Assembly (NCBI GenBank): GCA_017501645.1
Contig: JAFVWN010000019.1
Coordinates: 1 to 36,780, forward strand
Direction: 5' to 3'
From: Clostridia bacterium
GTDB taxonomy: Bacteria > Bacillota > Clostridia > Christensenellales > UBA1242
Length of the DNA stretch: 36,780 nucleotides
Positions 17,901 to 25,037 of the stretch are shown one piece after another. A program made the translations under genes and the position numbers. The notes under the pieces were generated by a model. The model ran no database searches and was not told the DNA's origin. It worked only from the letters and a program-made list of their open reading frames with translations. Positions within the stretch are counted from its first letter, which is position 1; each line of letters starts with the position of its first letter.

Positions 17901-18835
17901 CCCTCTTGAAATGTTACTCCTTTCATTGATGTACAATTATAAAAAGCTCCACTATTATAATTTAATGTATCATATATACTTGTCTGCACATTATTATACT
18001 CTTTTGGGAGTACCATATGCCCACTTATTGTAGTGTCTTTTGCTTTTATGTCATATGTTTGCGTTGAACTGTTATATGTAAAACTGAAATTGTCTGGGTT
18101 TGCTGTTCGTGTGTATAACCTCGCAACATACTCTTCTGCATCTGCTGTTCTTGGAGCAAAACCCATTGCCTCACTTGTAAGTGCAACCTCACCAAATGAA
18201 CATTGGCTTAATTTTTCGTCTAAAAAATATCCGCAACAGTTTTCATATTGAAGTGGCATATCTGCTTCATTAATTGTATATGTGTCTGCTTTCATATACA
18301 TTGTTTTTGCAAGTGTTCCATCTACATATATTTCTAATGCATTGCCATACTTTTCATACTCATTATCTTTAATTACTGCAGTTTGGTCTACATTAAGTAC
18401 TCCACCATCTTCTACATAAATTGCTGGTGCAAATTGAGCTTTATTTCCTGTAATTGTACCGCCAGTTATATTACAAGTTCCACCTGCCTCTACATAAATA
18501 GCTCCGCCATATAATGCAACGCAACCAGTGATTGTTCCGCCTGTCATTGTAAAGGTTGAACCATTTGTTACATATACAGCCCCACCATATTGGTTGGTTT
18601 TTCCAGTAATTGAGCCACCTGTCATTGTATATGAAGCTCCACCACTTATATATAACGCCCCACCTTTAAGAGATTTATCTGCAGTGCTAGCACCTGTATC
18701 TTCTGCACTTGTACCGTTCATTGTTTGCTCTGTTGGTGTTTCAGGATAATCTGCCAAAGTAAAAGGTATGCCTGCTATTACAAGACATATTATTGGTAAC
18801 AATACAAATAATATAAGTTTTAGTCTTTTACCCAC
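14903..18835 (-). CDS. Large secreted BspA-type leucine-rich-repeat protein (1310 aa)
   Basis: Signal peptide (GKRLKLILFVLLPIICLVIAG), then four beta-helix-like GGAxYVxxGxTxTMTGG repeats, a first CCGYF module (INEADMPLQYENCCGYF), and about twenty 24-residue BspA LRR repeats. A second CCGYF module (about residues 780-850) and a second LRR block of about twelve repeats follow. The C-terminal tail, with LNKNEYVAILKEN, resembles that of the 636-residue paralogue. It thus looks like a duplication of the LRR part of the smaller protein. No sorting signal is seen. An adhesin or surface-display role is inferred from the family. I use GTG 18835 because TGAGGTG lies 9 nt upstream. The GTG at 18847 overlaps that site. 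Several repeats are almost identical at the DNA level. Expression is probably from 19161-19133 through a leader of about 290 nt. Confidence 0.85.
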   Translation of the reverse strand: MGKRLKLILFVLLPIICLVIAGIPFTLADYPETPTEQTMNGTSAEDTGASTADKSLKGGALYISGGASYTMTGGSITGKTNQYGGAVYVTNGSTFTMTGGTITGCVALYGGAIYVEAGGTCNITGGTITGNKAQFAPAIYVEDGGVLNVDQTAVIKDNEYEKYGNALEIYVDGTLAKTMYMKADTYTINEADMPLQYENCCGYFLDEKLSQCSFGEVALTSEAMGFAPRTADAEEYVARLYTRTANPDNFSFTYNSSTQTYDIKAKDTTISGHMVLPKEYNNVQTSIYDTLNYNSGAFYNCTSMKGVTFQEGLTKISNWAFYRLTAMTEGLVIPNSVTTIGVSAFENCTGFTGNLTIGNKVTSIGSYAFSGCSGFTGDLAIPNNVITIGNSAFSSCKGFTGDLIIGTGVTTIEDSAFANCNGLTGELTIGENVTVIDNYAFNFCKALTGDVIIPDSVTSIGNYAFNSCSGLNGRLVIGNSVTTIGRLAFNATRKFIGSLTIPDSVVEIGDYAFDACQFTGTLSIGKSLSSLGYSVFGHLSRTIEDIDVDDENQYLSDEKSALVELATGRLIIGCNNTNISVLQDVISIDGHAFYNCSNLTGQLDFNENLTSIGSCAFSGCGGLTGELIIPDSVTSIGESVFSSCSGLTGSLTIPNSVTSIGSSAFSSCSGFTGSLTIPNSVTSIGNSAFYCCRGLTSVYIPSSVTTISALSHSNAPFIYCSSSLVIYTDVVNASGKPSGWGTYWNYYDNSNQLQVVYGCSLDAEGNIVVPTMINFYVDGTYHSSITKTETSYTVVESDMPLDYEHCCGYFLNEELTKTIKNDVVDLSNGDVNVYTRTADSSLFTFTTDGADGYIITKNSAVTYSGTEFNLVMPREYENKTVTTIADSAFFGVFENCDLINVVFSSEIKTIAKKCFDADEGDSPCVINELNIHDNIETIDDYAFAYCEGIGQLILPDSLKTIGIHAFRACTGLTGNLILPNSITKINEGSFLRCENLTGELIIPNSVVNIGHEAFYGCLGFSSLTLSNALSSLGNYAFYECSGFSGVLVLPDSLRTIGMATFAECSGLSGLTIPVTVTSIGVHSFYNCSGLTGELIISNSVTSIGDAAFYNCSKLTSLTIGNNVSSIGTKSFANCSSFTGNLTIPNSVTSIGNSAFSSCSNLTSLTIGNGVASITKLTFSYCSGLESIYIPTSITTISYSGDGSYPLYGCSSSLVIYTGVSNASSIPSGWCLYWNYYDDSHRLTVNYGYTLEQYKSAVGLTFAPNGEEISSVEVETIENVNDYQVDDSYLQDVMLNKNEYVAILKENEKIA

Positions 18836-18925
18836 TATGGCACACACCTCATAAGTAATGATGAATGAAGAATGAAAAAATGATGAATTACGGCAGACGC
18901 TCCGCTTAGGATAAATAATGAAGAT

Positions 18926-19031
18926 TCACAAAACAGAGTTTTGTCTTCCGTAGGAACTAAACAAAACCAACAGGTTTTGCAATGAAAAATTAAGAATCAC
19001 AAAACAGAGTTTTGTCTTCCGTAGGAACTAA
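18926..19031. repeat. Duplicated 35-bp hairpin element in the leader of the large BspA gene
   Basis: Two identical 35-bp direct copies (18926-18960 and 18997-19031) are spaced 71 bp apart. Each holds ACAAAAC-AGA-GTTTTGT and TTCC-GTA-GGAA inverted repeats. The flank after copy 1 has CAAAACC-AACA-GGTTTTG and the flank after copy 2 has AACCC-AAA-GGGTT. The nearby sequence 18855-18925 is low-complexity (repeated AATGAA-type words) and includes GCAGACGCTCCGC. The region 18848-19190 holds no gene apart from this element and a promoter. It resembles an extragenic palindromic repeat family. Confidence 0.8.
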
Positions 19032-19132
19032 CCCAAAGGGTTGAAAAATAATAAAAACTAAAAAATAATGTTTTTTATAATTTATCTATCTATTATTCAC
19101 TCTTCTCTTTAGTTTATACTTTTACGCTTATT

Positions 19133-19161
19133 ATTATATACAATAATTCTAAAATCTCCAA
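19133..19161 (-). promoter_or_regulatory. Putative promoter of the large BspA gene
   Basis: Minus strand TTGGAG (19161-19156), 17 nt, and TATAAT (19138-19133). Transcription would start near 19126, giving a leader of about 290 nt that contains both hairpin repeats before the GTG at 18835. Confidence 0.55.
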
Positions 19162-19190
19162 ATGATTTTTGAGGGTATTTTGAAATTTTA

Positions 19191-19592
19191 TTATTTTTTG
19201 CTATTTACCCCAACAACCCCAGCAATTGCACCAACAAGTCCAGTAAATGCAAAGTCCGCAACAAGCCCAAGACCTAAAACAAAAGTTCCTGCCAAGCTTG
19301 AAAATATAACAAAAGCAACTAAGGTATAAAGAACAGCAAATAAAAAGCCTTTTAATAAACCTTTTGTCTGTCCTCTAGTAAACACGAAAGCACCAACAAA
19401 CACGCTTATAGCTTTTATAACAAGATTTACTGGAGAAATAACTTCATCACTTAAATTTGCCCACTTTATTATAAACGCAAACAAAATAATACTTGCAAAA
19501 GTAATAATAAGCGAAAGCATCAACGCTTTAACATAACCAAAAATCATTTTTGTTCCAACAGAAACTTCTTTTTTTTCAGTCTTACTTGCCAT
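19191..19592 (-). CDS. TIGR04086/YrzE-type small membrane protein
   Basis: A 133-residue protein with a short charged N-terminus (MASKTEKKEVSVG) and four hydrophobic segments, the last rich in Gly/Ala (GLVGAIAGVVGV). In topology and sequence it resembles the TIGR04086 family of Firmicutes membrane proteins, which in Bacillus (yrzE) lies just downstream of the tgt-yajC cluster; its function is not known. ATG 19592 is chosen because AAGGAG lies 8 nt upstream; an ATG at 19661 lies close to the pnuC terminator and lacks a site. No terminator was found between it and the next gene. Confidence 0.7.
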   Translation of the reverse strand: MASKTEKKEVSVGTKMIFGYVKALMLSLIITFASIILFAFIIKWANLSDEVISPVNLVIKAISVFVGAFVFTRGQTKGLLKGFLFAVLYTLVAFVIFSSLAGTFVLGLGLVADFAFTGLVGAIAGVVGVNSKK

Positions 19593-19644
19593 ATCATTTC
19601 TCCTTTTGATAAACAATATGCCTACAAATTTTAAAATATAACCA

Positions 19645-19683
19645 CACAAAAGAAAAACCAAACCACATTTAGCAGTTTGGTTT
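19645..19683 (-). terminator. Terminator after the PnuC-type gene
   Basis: Minus strand AAACCAAAC (19683-19675) pairs with GTTTGGTTT (19663-19655) over an 11-nt loop, followed by TTC TTTT. Confidence 0.75.
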
Positions 19684-19700
19684 CTTTTAGATAAAACAAA

Positions 19701-20543
19701 TTACGCAGTTACATTTCCGCCATCCGTTGAGTTTTTATTGTTTTCCTGCTCAACTAGTTTCTTATATTCTTCAATTTTTTCTTTTTCGATAGTCTTTGAA
19801 CCATTATCGCCTTGCTCTTCAACTTCTTCAGGCTCAACAACATTAACTGTAAATCTCCAATATGATGTTGTCATCAAGTCATTTGTAAGATACATCAAAT
19901 ATAATATAATCATTACAAAACAAATCATTGAAAAACCGTTAATCAAAATCACTGCAACCCACAACAAAATAGCAGAAAGCACAGCAAATGGCCTAATGTA
20001 GTAGTATTCCCTAAACATATAGCTTTGAAGCATTGCAGAGAAACCAAGGAGACAAGCAGTCACTGCGTCTAACACAGACAAAGTCATAAACGGATTAAAA
20101 TAACAAAGAACTGCCAAACACACTAAAACAAGTAACATTGCCACATATTCATAGACAAAACCTTTCTTAAAAAGTCTTTTGTCATTTTTGATTGACATAT
20201 CTTTATTATCTAAATTTGTAATCCAAGTAATAAATTGCATTGGAATGTAGAACGCAGTATATAAAATTGCATTCATATACATTCCTTCCATATAAGCAAA
20301 CATACCATACAAAAGCCCAACAACTAAAGACAAAATAAAAGCAAAACAAGAATTAATATCCGCAAAGAAATTCCAAAGCGCACCAGCCACAATCAAACAC
20401 AAAGCTGGAAAATTGAAAAATCCCGCAATATATAAAGTCAAGGCAATAACTGAAAATATGCAAGTGATAATAAGTCTTGAATTTAAAAGTTTAGGCATTG
20501 CAATTATTCTTTTTTCATCACTATTTAATACTTTTTGTGCCAT
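19701..20543 (-). CDS. pnuC: PnuC-type nicotinamide riboside/mononucleotide transporter
   Basis: An integral membrane protein of about seven to eight hydrophobic segments. The central sequence AILYTAFYIPMQFITWI matches the conserved PnuC pattern (FYxPMQxxGW), and the segment near residue 220 (YLTNDLMTTSYW) fits the family's conserved C-terminal helix. PnuC imports NAD precursors by facilitated diffusion. An acidic, Lys/Glu-rich cytoplasmic tail of about 50 residues follows the last helix. The ribosome binding site is GGGGGAAG. It is divergent from ylbJ. No NAD- or thiamine-type riboswitch is visible in the 60-bp upstream gap. The substrate remains inferred; related B-vitamin or nucleoside transporters of the PnuC superfamily are possible. 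Confidence 0.72.
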   Translation of the reverse strand: MAQKVLNSDEKRIIAMPKLLNSRLIITCIFSVIALTLYIAGFFNFPALCLIVAGALWNFFADINSCFAFILSLVVGLLYGMFAYMEGMYMNAILYTAFYIPMQFITWITNLDNKDMSIKNDKRLFKKGFVYEYVAMLLVLVCLAVLCYFNPFMTLSVLDAVTACLLGFSAMLQSYMFREYYYIRPFAVLSAILLWVAVILINGFSMICFVMIILYLMYLTNDLMTTSYWRFTVNVVEPEEVEEQGDNGSKTIEKEKIEEYKKLVEQENNKNSTDGGNVTA

Positions 20544-20603
20544 ACTTCCCCCTTTTATCTTTCGTGCAGTCTATTTTTTGCACTATGTTGAATATAAATT
20601 AAT

Positions 20604-21668
20604 ATGTTACAAATTAATGATACAATAAAACTAAAAAAAAGTAAAACAAAATCAAGTCTTTTTTTGCGATTAAAAGAAACTTCTTTAACTTCCGCATTAT
20701 TATCAATAATGATTATTGTTGTGATGATTCTTATTTTAGTCAACCCCTCACGCTACGCAAAAAGTGTAACTGGCGGACTAAAACTGTTTTTTACAGCAGT
20801 ACTTCCCGGGCTTTTACCCTTTATGTTTCTTTGCAAAATCTTAACTGAGATTGATTTTTTCAGCAAACTTTCAAAACCTCTAAACAAACCAATGCAAAGA
20901 TTTTTTGGTGTTGGTGGTTATGGCTTTTATGCCTTTTTAATGAGCATAATCTCCGGCTATCCGTTAGGAAGTAAAATCACCGCAGACCTGTATTCTAATG
21001 GACTTTTGAGCAAGAACGAAATCACAAAAACCGCCATTATTAGTTCTTCTTCAGGCCTTGAGTTTATTGTTGGTGTTGTTGGCGGATTGATGTTCAAAAG
21101 CGTTAAAATAGGAATTATTATTTATGTTTCAAACATTCTAGCGGTATTAATTGCTTCACTGTTTATTCATCTATTTTCAAACAAAGCTCATAATACAGAA
21201 AACACAACCCTTGTAAATAACACAGCCAGCAATAAAACAAAGTCTCAACCTAACATTTTAAAAATTTTCACAAACTCTGCAGTTGATACCAGCGTTGGTC
21301 TTTTAACAGTTTGTTTTTATATAGCAATATTCTCACTTGTCATAGATTTACTTAACGATATTAAAATTCTTTCTTTTATATCAAACATACTAAGCTTCAG
21401 CACTCCACACAAAGAACTTGTTTCTGGCTCTCTATCTGGAATTATCGAGATGACTAACGGAATTAAAATCATATCACAAAACATCACTCCAACTTCAACA
21501 GCTTGTGCAAGTATGTTAATCTCTTTTGGCGGACTTAGCATAATTATGCAATCTTTGTCTTTTCTTTCTTCTGTTCCAATAAAAAAAGGACTTTTCTTTT
21601 TAGGAAAAATCCTTCAAGCAATTTTATCGTTTTTTATCTGTTTGATTTTTTCTCTATTGTTTTTATAA
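20604..21668 (+). CDS. ylbJ: YlbJ-type sporulation integral membrane protein
   Basis: A 354-residue polytopic membrane protein of the YlbJ family (nucleoside-recognition/Gate fold), with the characteristic NPSRYAKSVTGGLKLFFTAVLP region and the FLMSIISGYPLGSKI signature. In Bacillus, ylbJ is needed for proper spore cortex formation, so this gene suggests a spore-forming ancestry. About eight transmembrane helices are visible. The start is uncertain: the ATG at 20604 has no Shine-Dalgarno sequence, and the first 28 residues are a basic extension relative to typical YlbJ proteins, which begin close to the first helix. It is one of only two plus-strand genes here and ends in a terminator shared with the convergent gene. 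Confidence 0.78.
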   Translation: MLQINDTIKLKKSKTKSSLFLRLKETSLTSALLSIMIIVVMILILVNPSRYAKSVTGGLKLFFTAVLPGLLPFMFLCKILTEIDFFSKLSKPLNKPMQRFFGVGGYGFYAFLMSIISGYPLGSKITADLYSNGLLSKNEITKTAIISSSSGLEFIVGVVGGLMFKSVKIGIIIYVSNILAVLIASLFIHLFSNKAHNTENTTLVNNTASNKTKSQPNILKIFTNSAVDTSVGLLTVCFYIAIFSLVIDLLNDIKILSFISNILSFSTPHKELVSGSLSGIIEMTNGIKIISQNITPTSTACASMLISFGGLSIIMQSLSFLSSVPIKKGLFFLGKILQAILSFFICLIFSLLFL

Positions 21669-21672
21669 AATC

Positions 21673-21700
21673 AAAAAGCCCAGCATTTGCTAGGCTTTTT
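21673..21700. terminator. Bidirectional terminator between ylbJ and the coiled-coil gene
   Basis: AAAAAGCC-CAGCA-TT-TGCT-AGGCTTTTT forms a stem with A and T runs on both sides, placed between two convergent stop codons. Confidence 0.85.
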
Positions 21701-22159
21701 TTATTTCTTTTTAAATACAACATTATTAAGTTCTTCTCTGTTAGCACGAACAATATTAAGATTTTCAACCAAATAATCTTCAACCGCTTTTAACATCTTG
21801 TCAATGTTTTCTTTAGTGATATTATAAAGTTGATTGCATCTTTTATTTGCATTACTTAAAATCTCTTCAGCTTGTTCTTCACTCTTTTTTACTAGTTCGG
21901 CCTCACTAACAAGTTGTTCCGCACGAGCCTCAGCTTCCTTAACTGTTTTTTCTGCAAGTTCATTTGCTTGAGAAAGAATTTTTTCTTTTTGCGCAAGAAC
22001 ATAACTTGCTTCTTGAAGGGCTGTAGGTAAATTTTGCTTTAATTCTTCAATAAGTTCCGCACACCTATCAAGATTAACAAGTGATTTTTTACTCCAAAGG
22101 AAGTTCTTGCCTTGCGAAAACTCACCTTCTAATTCTTCTATTAATTGAATAATATCCAT
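21701..22159 (-). CDS. Conserved coiled-coil protein of unknown function
   Basis: A 152-residue, highly charged helical protein: a short helical N-terminus (MDIIQLIEELEGEF), then about 80 residues of Glu/Lys/Ala heptad-like sequence (residues about 45-115, e.g. EKTVKEAEARAEQLVSEAE) predicted to be a coiled coil. There is no signal peptide or membrane segment. It resembles the short 'ATPase-like' coiled-coil proteins found next to rsmD/coaD in clostridia, whose function is unknown; here coaD is missing. ATG 22159 is preferred over ATG 22180 because related proteins start at MxIIxLIEELE. The latter would overlap the end of rsmD. Confidence 0.7.
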   Translation of the reverse strand: MDIIQLIEELEGEFSQGKNFLWSKKSLVNLDRCAELIEELKQNLPTALQEASYVLAQKEKILSQANELAEKTVKEAEARAEQLVSEAELVKKSEEQAEEILSNANKRCNQLYNITKENIDKMLKAVEDYLVENLNIVRANREELNNVVFKKK

Positions 22160-22166
22160 ATATTCT

Positions 22167-22718
22167 TTATTCCCCAACATATTCTAATAATGTTACACTA
22201 GCAAGCCCATATGTCTTACATTTTTTTATTATATACTCTTCTCTATCTTTTTGCAAGTTTTTTTTGCAGTCTTCTTCATATATAATAGTCGCCCCTTTAT
22301 TTAAAAGTTTTAATTCAGCCATTAATTCAAGGGCAATTTCGCCATAATCACTATTATATGGTGGATCTAAAAAAACTAAATCAAACTTTAAATTTTGCTT
22401 CTTAAAAGTCATAAGCGCAACCTTAAAATCAAATATATCAATATCATAAGGTTCAACAACTCGAATTAAATTTTTAAGAATAACTTGCTTTGCCTGAGGA
22501 TTATTATCCACAAAGAAAACCTTTTTCGCTCCTCTCGACAAACACTCAATACCAAGAGCACCAGAGCCTGCAAAGAGGTCAAGAACCACAGCCCCTGGGA
22601 TTTTTTCATCAATCATATCAAAAGTAGATTCTTTCACCCTTGCAAGAGTTGGCCTTGTGCCAAGACTATCTATACTATGTAAAACTCTACCTTTGTATCT
22701 TCCTGTTATAATATTCAT
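22167..22718 (-). CDS. rsmD: 16S rRNA (guanine(966)-N(2))-methyltransferase RsmD
   Basis: SAM-dependent methyltransferase that modifies G966 of 16S rRNA in the assembled small subunit. It has the family N-terminus MNIITGRYKGR, the RPT...VKESTFDMI region, the SAM-binding VLDLFAGSGALGIE motif and the catalytic FLDPPYNSDYG motif; 183 residues is the normal length. It starts within the last codons of alr (32-bp overlap), with GGAGAAGG as ribosome binding site, so translation is coupled. It is followed within 7 bp by the coiled-coil gene. Confidence 0.94.
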   Translation of the reverse strand: MNIITGRYKGRVLHSIDSLGTRPTLARVKESTFDMIDEKIPGAVVLDLFAGSGALGIECLSRGAKKVFFVDNNPQAKQVILKNLIRVVEPYDIDIFDFKVALMTFKKQNLKFDLVFLDPPYNSDYGEIALELMAELKLLNKGATIIYEEDCKKNLQKDREEYIIKKCKTYGLASVTLLEYVGE

Positions 22719-23787
22719 ACCTTCTCCATCTGTACACCCGCTTCACCCTCTGCGAAATTGATGTGTATATTTCATAAGGTATTGTATCACATCTTTTTGC
22801 CAAATCGCAAACAGAAATCAACTTTTCTTTTACTTTTCCAAAAATTACAACAGCATCACCTTTATGTACTTTCTCACAAGAAGAAATATCCGCCATAAAA
22901 CAATCCATACAAACATTGCCAATTATATCACAAAACTGATTATCAATTATAACTTTTCCTCCATTTGAAAATGCCCTTTTTACACCATCCGCATACCCCG
23001 CATTACACACAGCAATAAGCATATCTTTTTTTGCTTTATAAGTGGCATCATACCCAACAGTCTCACCCTTAAATACTTTTTTAACCTCAGCAACATCGCA
23101 CACAAATTTATGCTCACTCACTTGTTTATTTGTGTACAAATCATAGCCTATCCTTACCATATCATAAGTGAGAGATTTGTCTTTTAAGCCTAAAGAATTC
23201 GAAATATGAAAAATAGGAGAAAAACCAAAATTTTGTATAATTTGCTTATATCTTACAAATATTTTATTTTGATTTATATTATTTTGCGTTTTTTCCGCAC
23301 AAAACAAGTGTGAATAACACCCAACAAGGCGAATTACTGCATTTTCTTTTATTTTTTGCAACATTTTTAATAATTTTTCTTGATTTTTAACCCCATATCT
23401 ATTCATTCCGGTATCAATTTTTATATGAATTTTAGCAATTAAGTTATATGTATTACATACACCAACAATATACTCTAAATCATCAATTGAATCAACAGAA
23501 ATCTCCGCCCCATTTTTTATAGCAACTAAAAATTCTTTGTTTTGTAGCGGTGAAAGAATTAAACACGGTTTATCAATTTTTAGTTCTTTAAATTTTAAAA
23601 ACTCACTTAATTTTGCAACAGCAAAATAATCCACCCTACTCTTTAAAAGATGACACATTTTTGAAAGTCCAAAACCATATGCATCTGCTTTTACAACACC
23701 GCAAATTAATGTGTCTTTATTTACCCCATTTTTAATGTTTTTTAAGTTATCCAAAATCTCATTATAACAAATCTCAAACTTACACAT
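22687..23787 (-). CDS. alr: Alanine racemase
   Basis: PLP enzyme converting L- to D-alanine for peptidoglycan. The PLP-binding Lys33 is in VVKADAYGFG, and the second catalytic base, Tyr, is in NAGYADGVKR. The fold-III barrel motifs KIHIKIDTGMNRYG and the MVRIGYDLY segment are present. The 366-residue length is normal. The extreme C-terminus is basic and aromatic (YRWRRYEYYNRK) because the frame runs into rsmD. The ribosome binding site is AGAGGTG. It heads an alr-rsmD-coiled-coil transcript; I could not settle on one promoter in the 84-bp gap upstream. Confidence 0.94.
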   Translation of the reverse strand: MCKFEICYNEILDNLKNIKNGVNKDTLICGVVKADAYGFGLSKMCHLLKSRVDYFAVAKLSEFLKFKELKIDKPCLILSPLQNKEFLVAIKNGAEISVDSIDDLEYIVGVCNTYNLIAKIHIKIDTGMNRYGVKNQEKLLKMLQKIKENAVIRLVGCYSHLFCAEKTQNNINQNKIFVRYKQIIQNFGFSPIFHISNSLGLKDKSLTYDMVRIGYDLYTNKQVSEHKFVCDVAEVKKVFKGETVGYDATYKAKKDMLIAVCNAGYADGVKRAFSNGGKVIIDNQFCDIIGNVCMDCFMADISSCEKVHKGDAVVIFGKVKEKLISVCDLAKRCDTIPYEIYTSISQRVKRVYRWRRYEYYNRKIQR

Positions 23788-23841
23788 AATACACCTCTTA
23801 TCTATATGGCATATTATGTCAGTTACAACAATATTGTGAAT

Positions 23842-23871
23842 AAAAAAAGTCCATAAATAAAATTTATGAAC
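23842..23871 (-). terminator. Terminator of the acetyltransferase operon
   Basis: Minus strand GTTCATAAA (23871-23863) pairs with TTTATGGAC (23857-23849) over 5 nt, followed by seven T. It directly abuts the acetyltransferase stop codon. Confidence 0.75.
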
Positions 23872-24306
23872 CTATATATTTTTCTTAAAACAAATTATTC
23901 TGTTTTCTTCTTTAAAACCCAGTTTTAAATGAAATTTTAAACTTTCAGTATTGCTAAGCTCGCAGTCACTTGCAAACTCTTTAGCCCCTTTTCCTTTAGC
24001 CCATTTTTCCGCAACTACCAAAAGTTCTTTAGCATAACCCTTGTTTCTATAATTCGGCTTAATGTATATACCCTCAAGATACCCAACGGGAGAACTTTCA
24101 CAACCCTCAACATAGTCAAATCTAAGCTCAATATGTGCAAACCCAACTAGGTTTCCATCAACTTCTTTTACAAGTAAGCAAACATTATCGTCTTGCAAAA
24201 ACTCCTCAAATTCTTTGTTTAGCTCTTCCATTTTAGAATTAGTAAAAATATTAACCGCCATAGCTGAAATTGTTTCAACATCTTTACTTAAAGCATCTCT
24301 AACCAT
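23872..24306 (-). CDS. GNAT acetyltransferase related to aminoglycoside 6'-N-acetyltransferases
   Basis: A 144-residue GNAT-fold enzyme. Motif A is visible as YLEGIYIKPNYRNKGYAKEL (Arg/Gln-x-x-Gly-x-Gly/Ala type acetyl-CoA site). The stretches LRFDYVEGCESSPVGYLEG and ASDCELSNTESLKFH match the pattern of AAC(6')-I enzymes, including the acidic residues used for aminoglycoside binding in that family. Transfer of acetyl from acetyl-CoA to an amino group is certain in type; the actual substrate is not, and chromosomal relatives may act on other amines. It is the last gene of a three-gene operon and starts 2 bp after the SDR stop codon. Confidence 0.8.
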   Translation of the reverse strand: MVRDALSKDVETISAMAVNIFTNSKMEELNKEFEEFLQDDNVCLLVKEVDGNLVGFAHIELRFDYVEGCESSPVGYLEGIYIKPNYRNKGYAKELLVVAEKWAKGKGAKEFASDCELSNTESLKFHLKLGFKEENRIICFKKNI

Positions 24307-24308
24307 TT

Positions 24309-25037
24309 TTAAAAACCACCATTAATATCAACAACTGTTCCTGTAATGTAACCTGCCTCATTGCTGGCTAAAAAATATACGGTATTTGCAACATCTTCAG
24401 CAGTTCCAAGCCTTCCAAGTGCTGTTTGTTCTGCTAGCTCACTCATAATCATCTTATCTAAACAATTACACATTCCTGCATTTATAACACCGGGAGCTAC
24501 AACATTAACATTAATATTAGACCTTCCAAGTTCTTTTGCCAAAGCTTTTGAAAAGCCAATAATTCCCGCCTTGCTTGCACTATAAACGGTTTCACCACTG
24601 CCACCAACTTCTCCCCAAATTGAAGAAATGTTTATGATTTTACCATATTGATTTCTAATCATATTTTCAGCAACATATTTATTTGCAAAAATAGTCCCAA
24701 GCAAGTTTACATCAATAATATTTTCTATGTTTTCATCTTTATCATCAATTAAAATGTTATAATCAGCCACACCTTGAGCACATACCAAAACATCAATTCT
24801 TCCAACATCTGCAAGAACTTCATCAATAGCCTTTTTGATTGATTTGCTAGAAGACATATCAACCTTTATCGCAAAAGCATTTGCCTTTTTTGTATGAATC
24901 TTTTGAACCAGTTTTTGTGCTTTTTCTTTGTTATGATTATAGCCAATTATTATATTGTTTCTGTCTTCCGCAAACCTTAATGCAATAGCTTCACCAATGC
25001 CTCCAGAAGCACCTAAAATAAGAATATTCCCTTCCAT
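24309..25037 (-). CDS. Short-chain dehydrogenase/reductase (FabG-like)
   Basis: A 242-residue classical SDR. The Rossmann motif GASGGIGEAIA is at residues 8-18, the Ser in NISSIWGE, the catalytic YSASKAG and the C-terminal ITGTVVDINGGF are all present. The usual NNAG motif reads CAQG, and the substrate is not determined; FabG-type 3-oxoacyl-ACP reductases are the nearest general relatives. It overlaps the preceding gene by one base (TAATG) and precedes the acetyltransferase by 2 bp, so the three form one operon. The FabG name is avoided as the sequence does not establish fatty acid synthesis. Confidence 0.9.
   Translation of the reverse strand: MEGNILILGASGGIGEAIALRFAEDRNNIIIGYNHNKEKAQKLVQKIHTKKANAFAIKVDMSSSKSIKKAIDEVLADVGRIDVLVCAQGVADYNILIDDKDENIENIIDVNLLGTIFANKYVAENMIRNQYGKIINISSIWGEVGGSGETVYSASKAGIIGFSKALAKELGRSNINVNVVAPGVINAGMCNCLDKMIMSELAEQTALGRLGTAEDVANTVYFLASNEAGYITGTVVDINGGF

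Noticed and set aside
18926..19031. Two 35-bp repeats separated by 36 bp, resembling a minimal CRISPR array
   Set aside because: Only two copies; each unit holds two small palindromes; the 'spacer' has its own palindrome and low-complexity words shared with the flanks; no cas genes are nearby.
23788..23841. Promoter of alr
   Set aside because: Several weak -10-like sequences (TAATAT, TATAGA) occur, but none with a convincing -35 at 16-18 nt.
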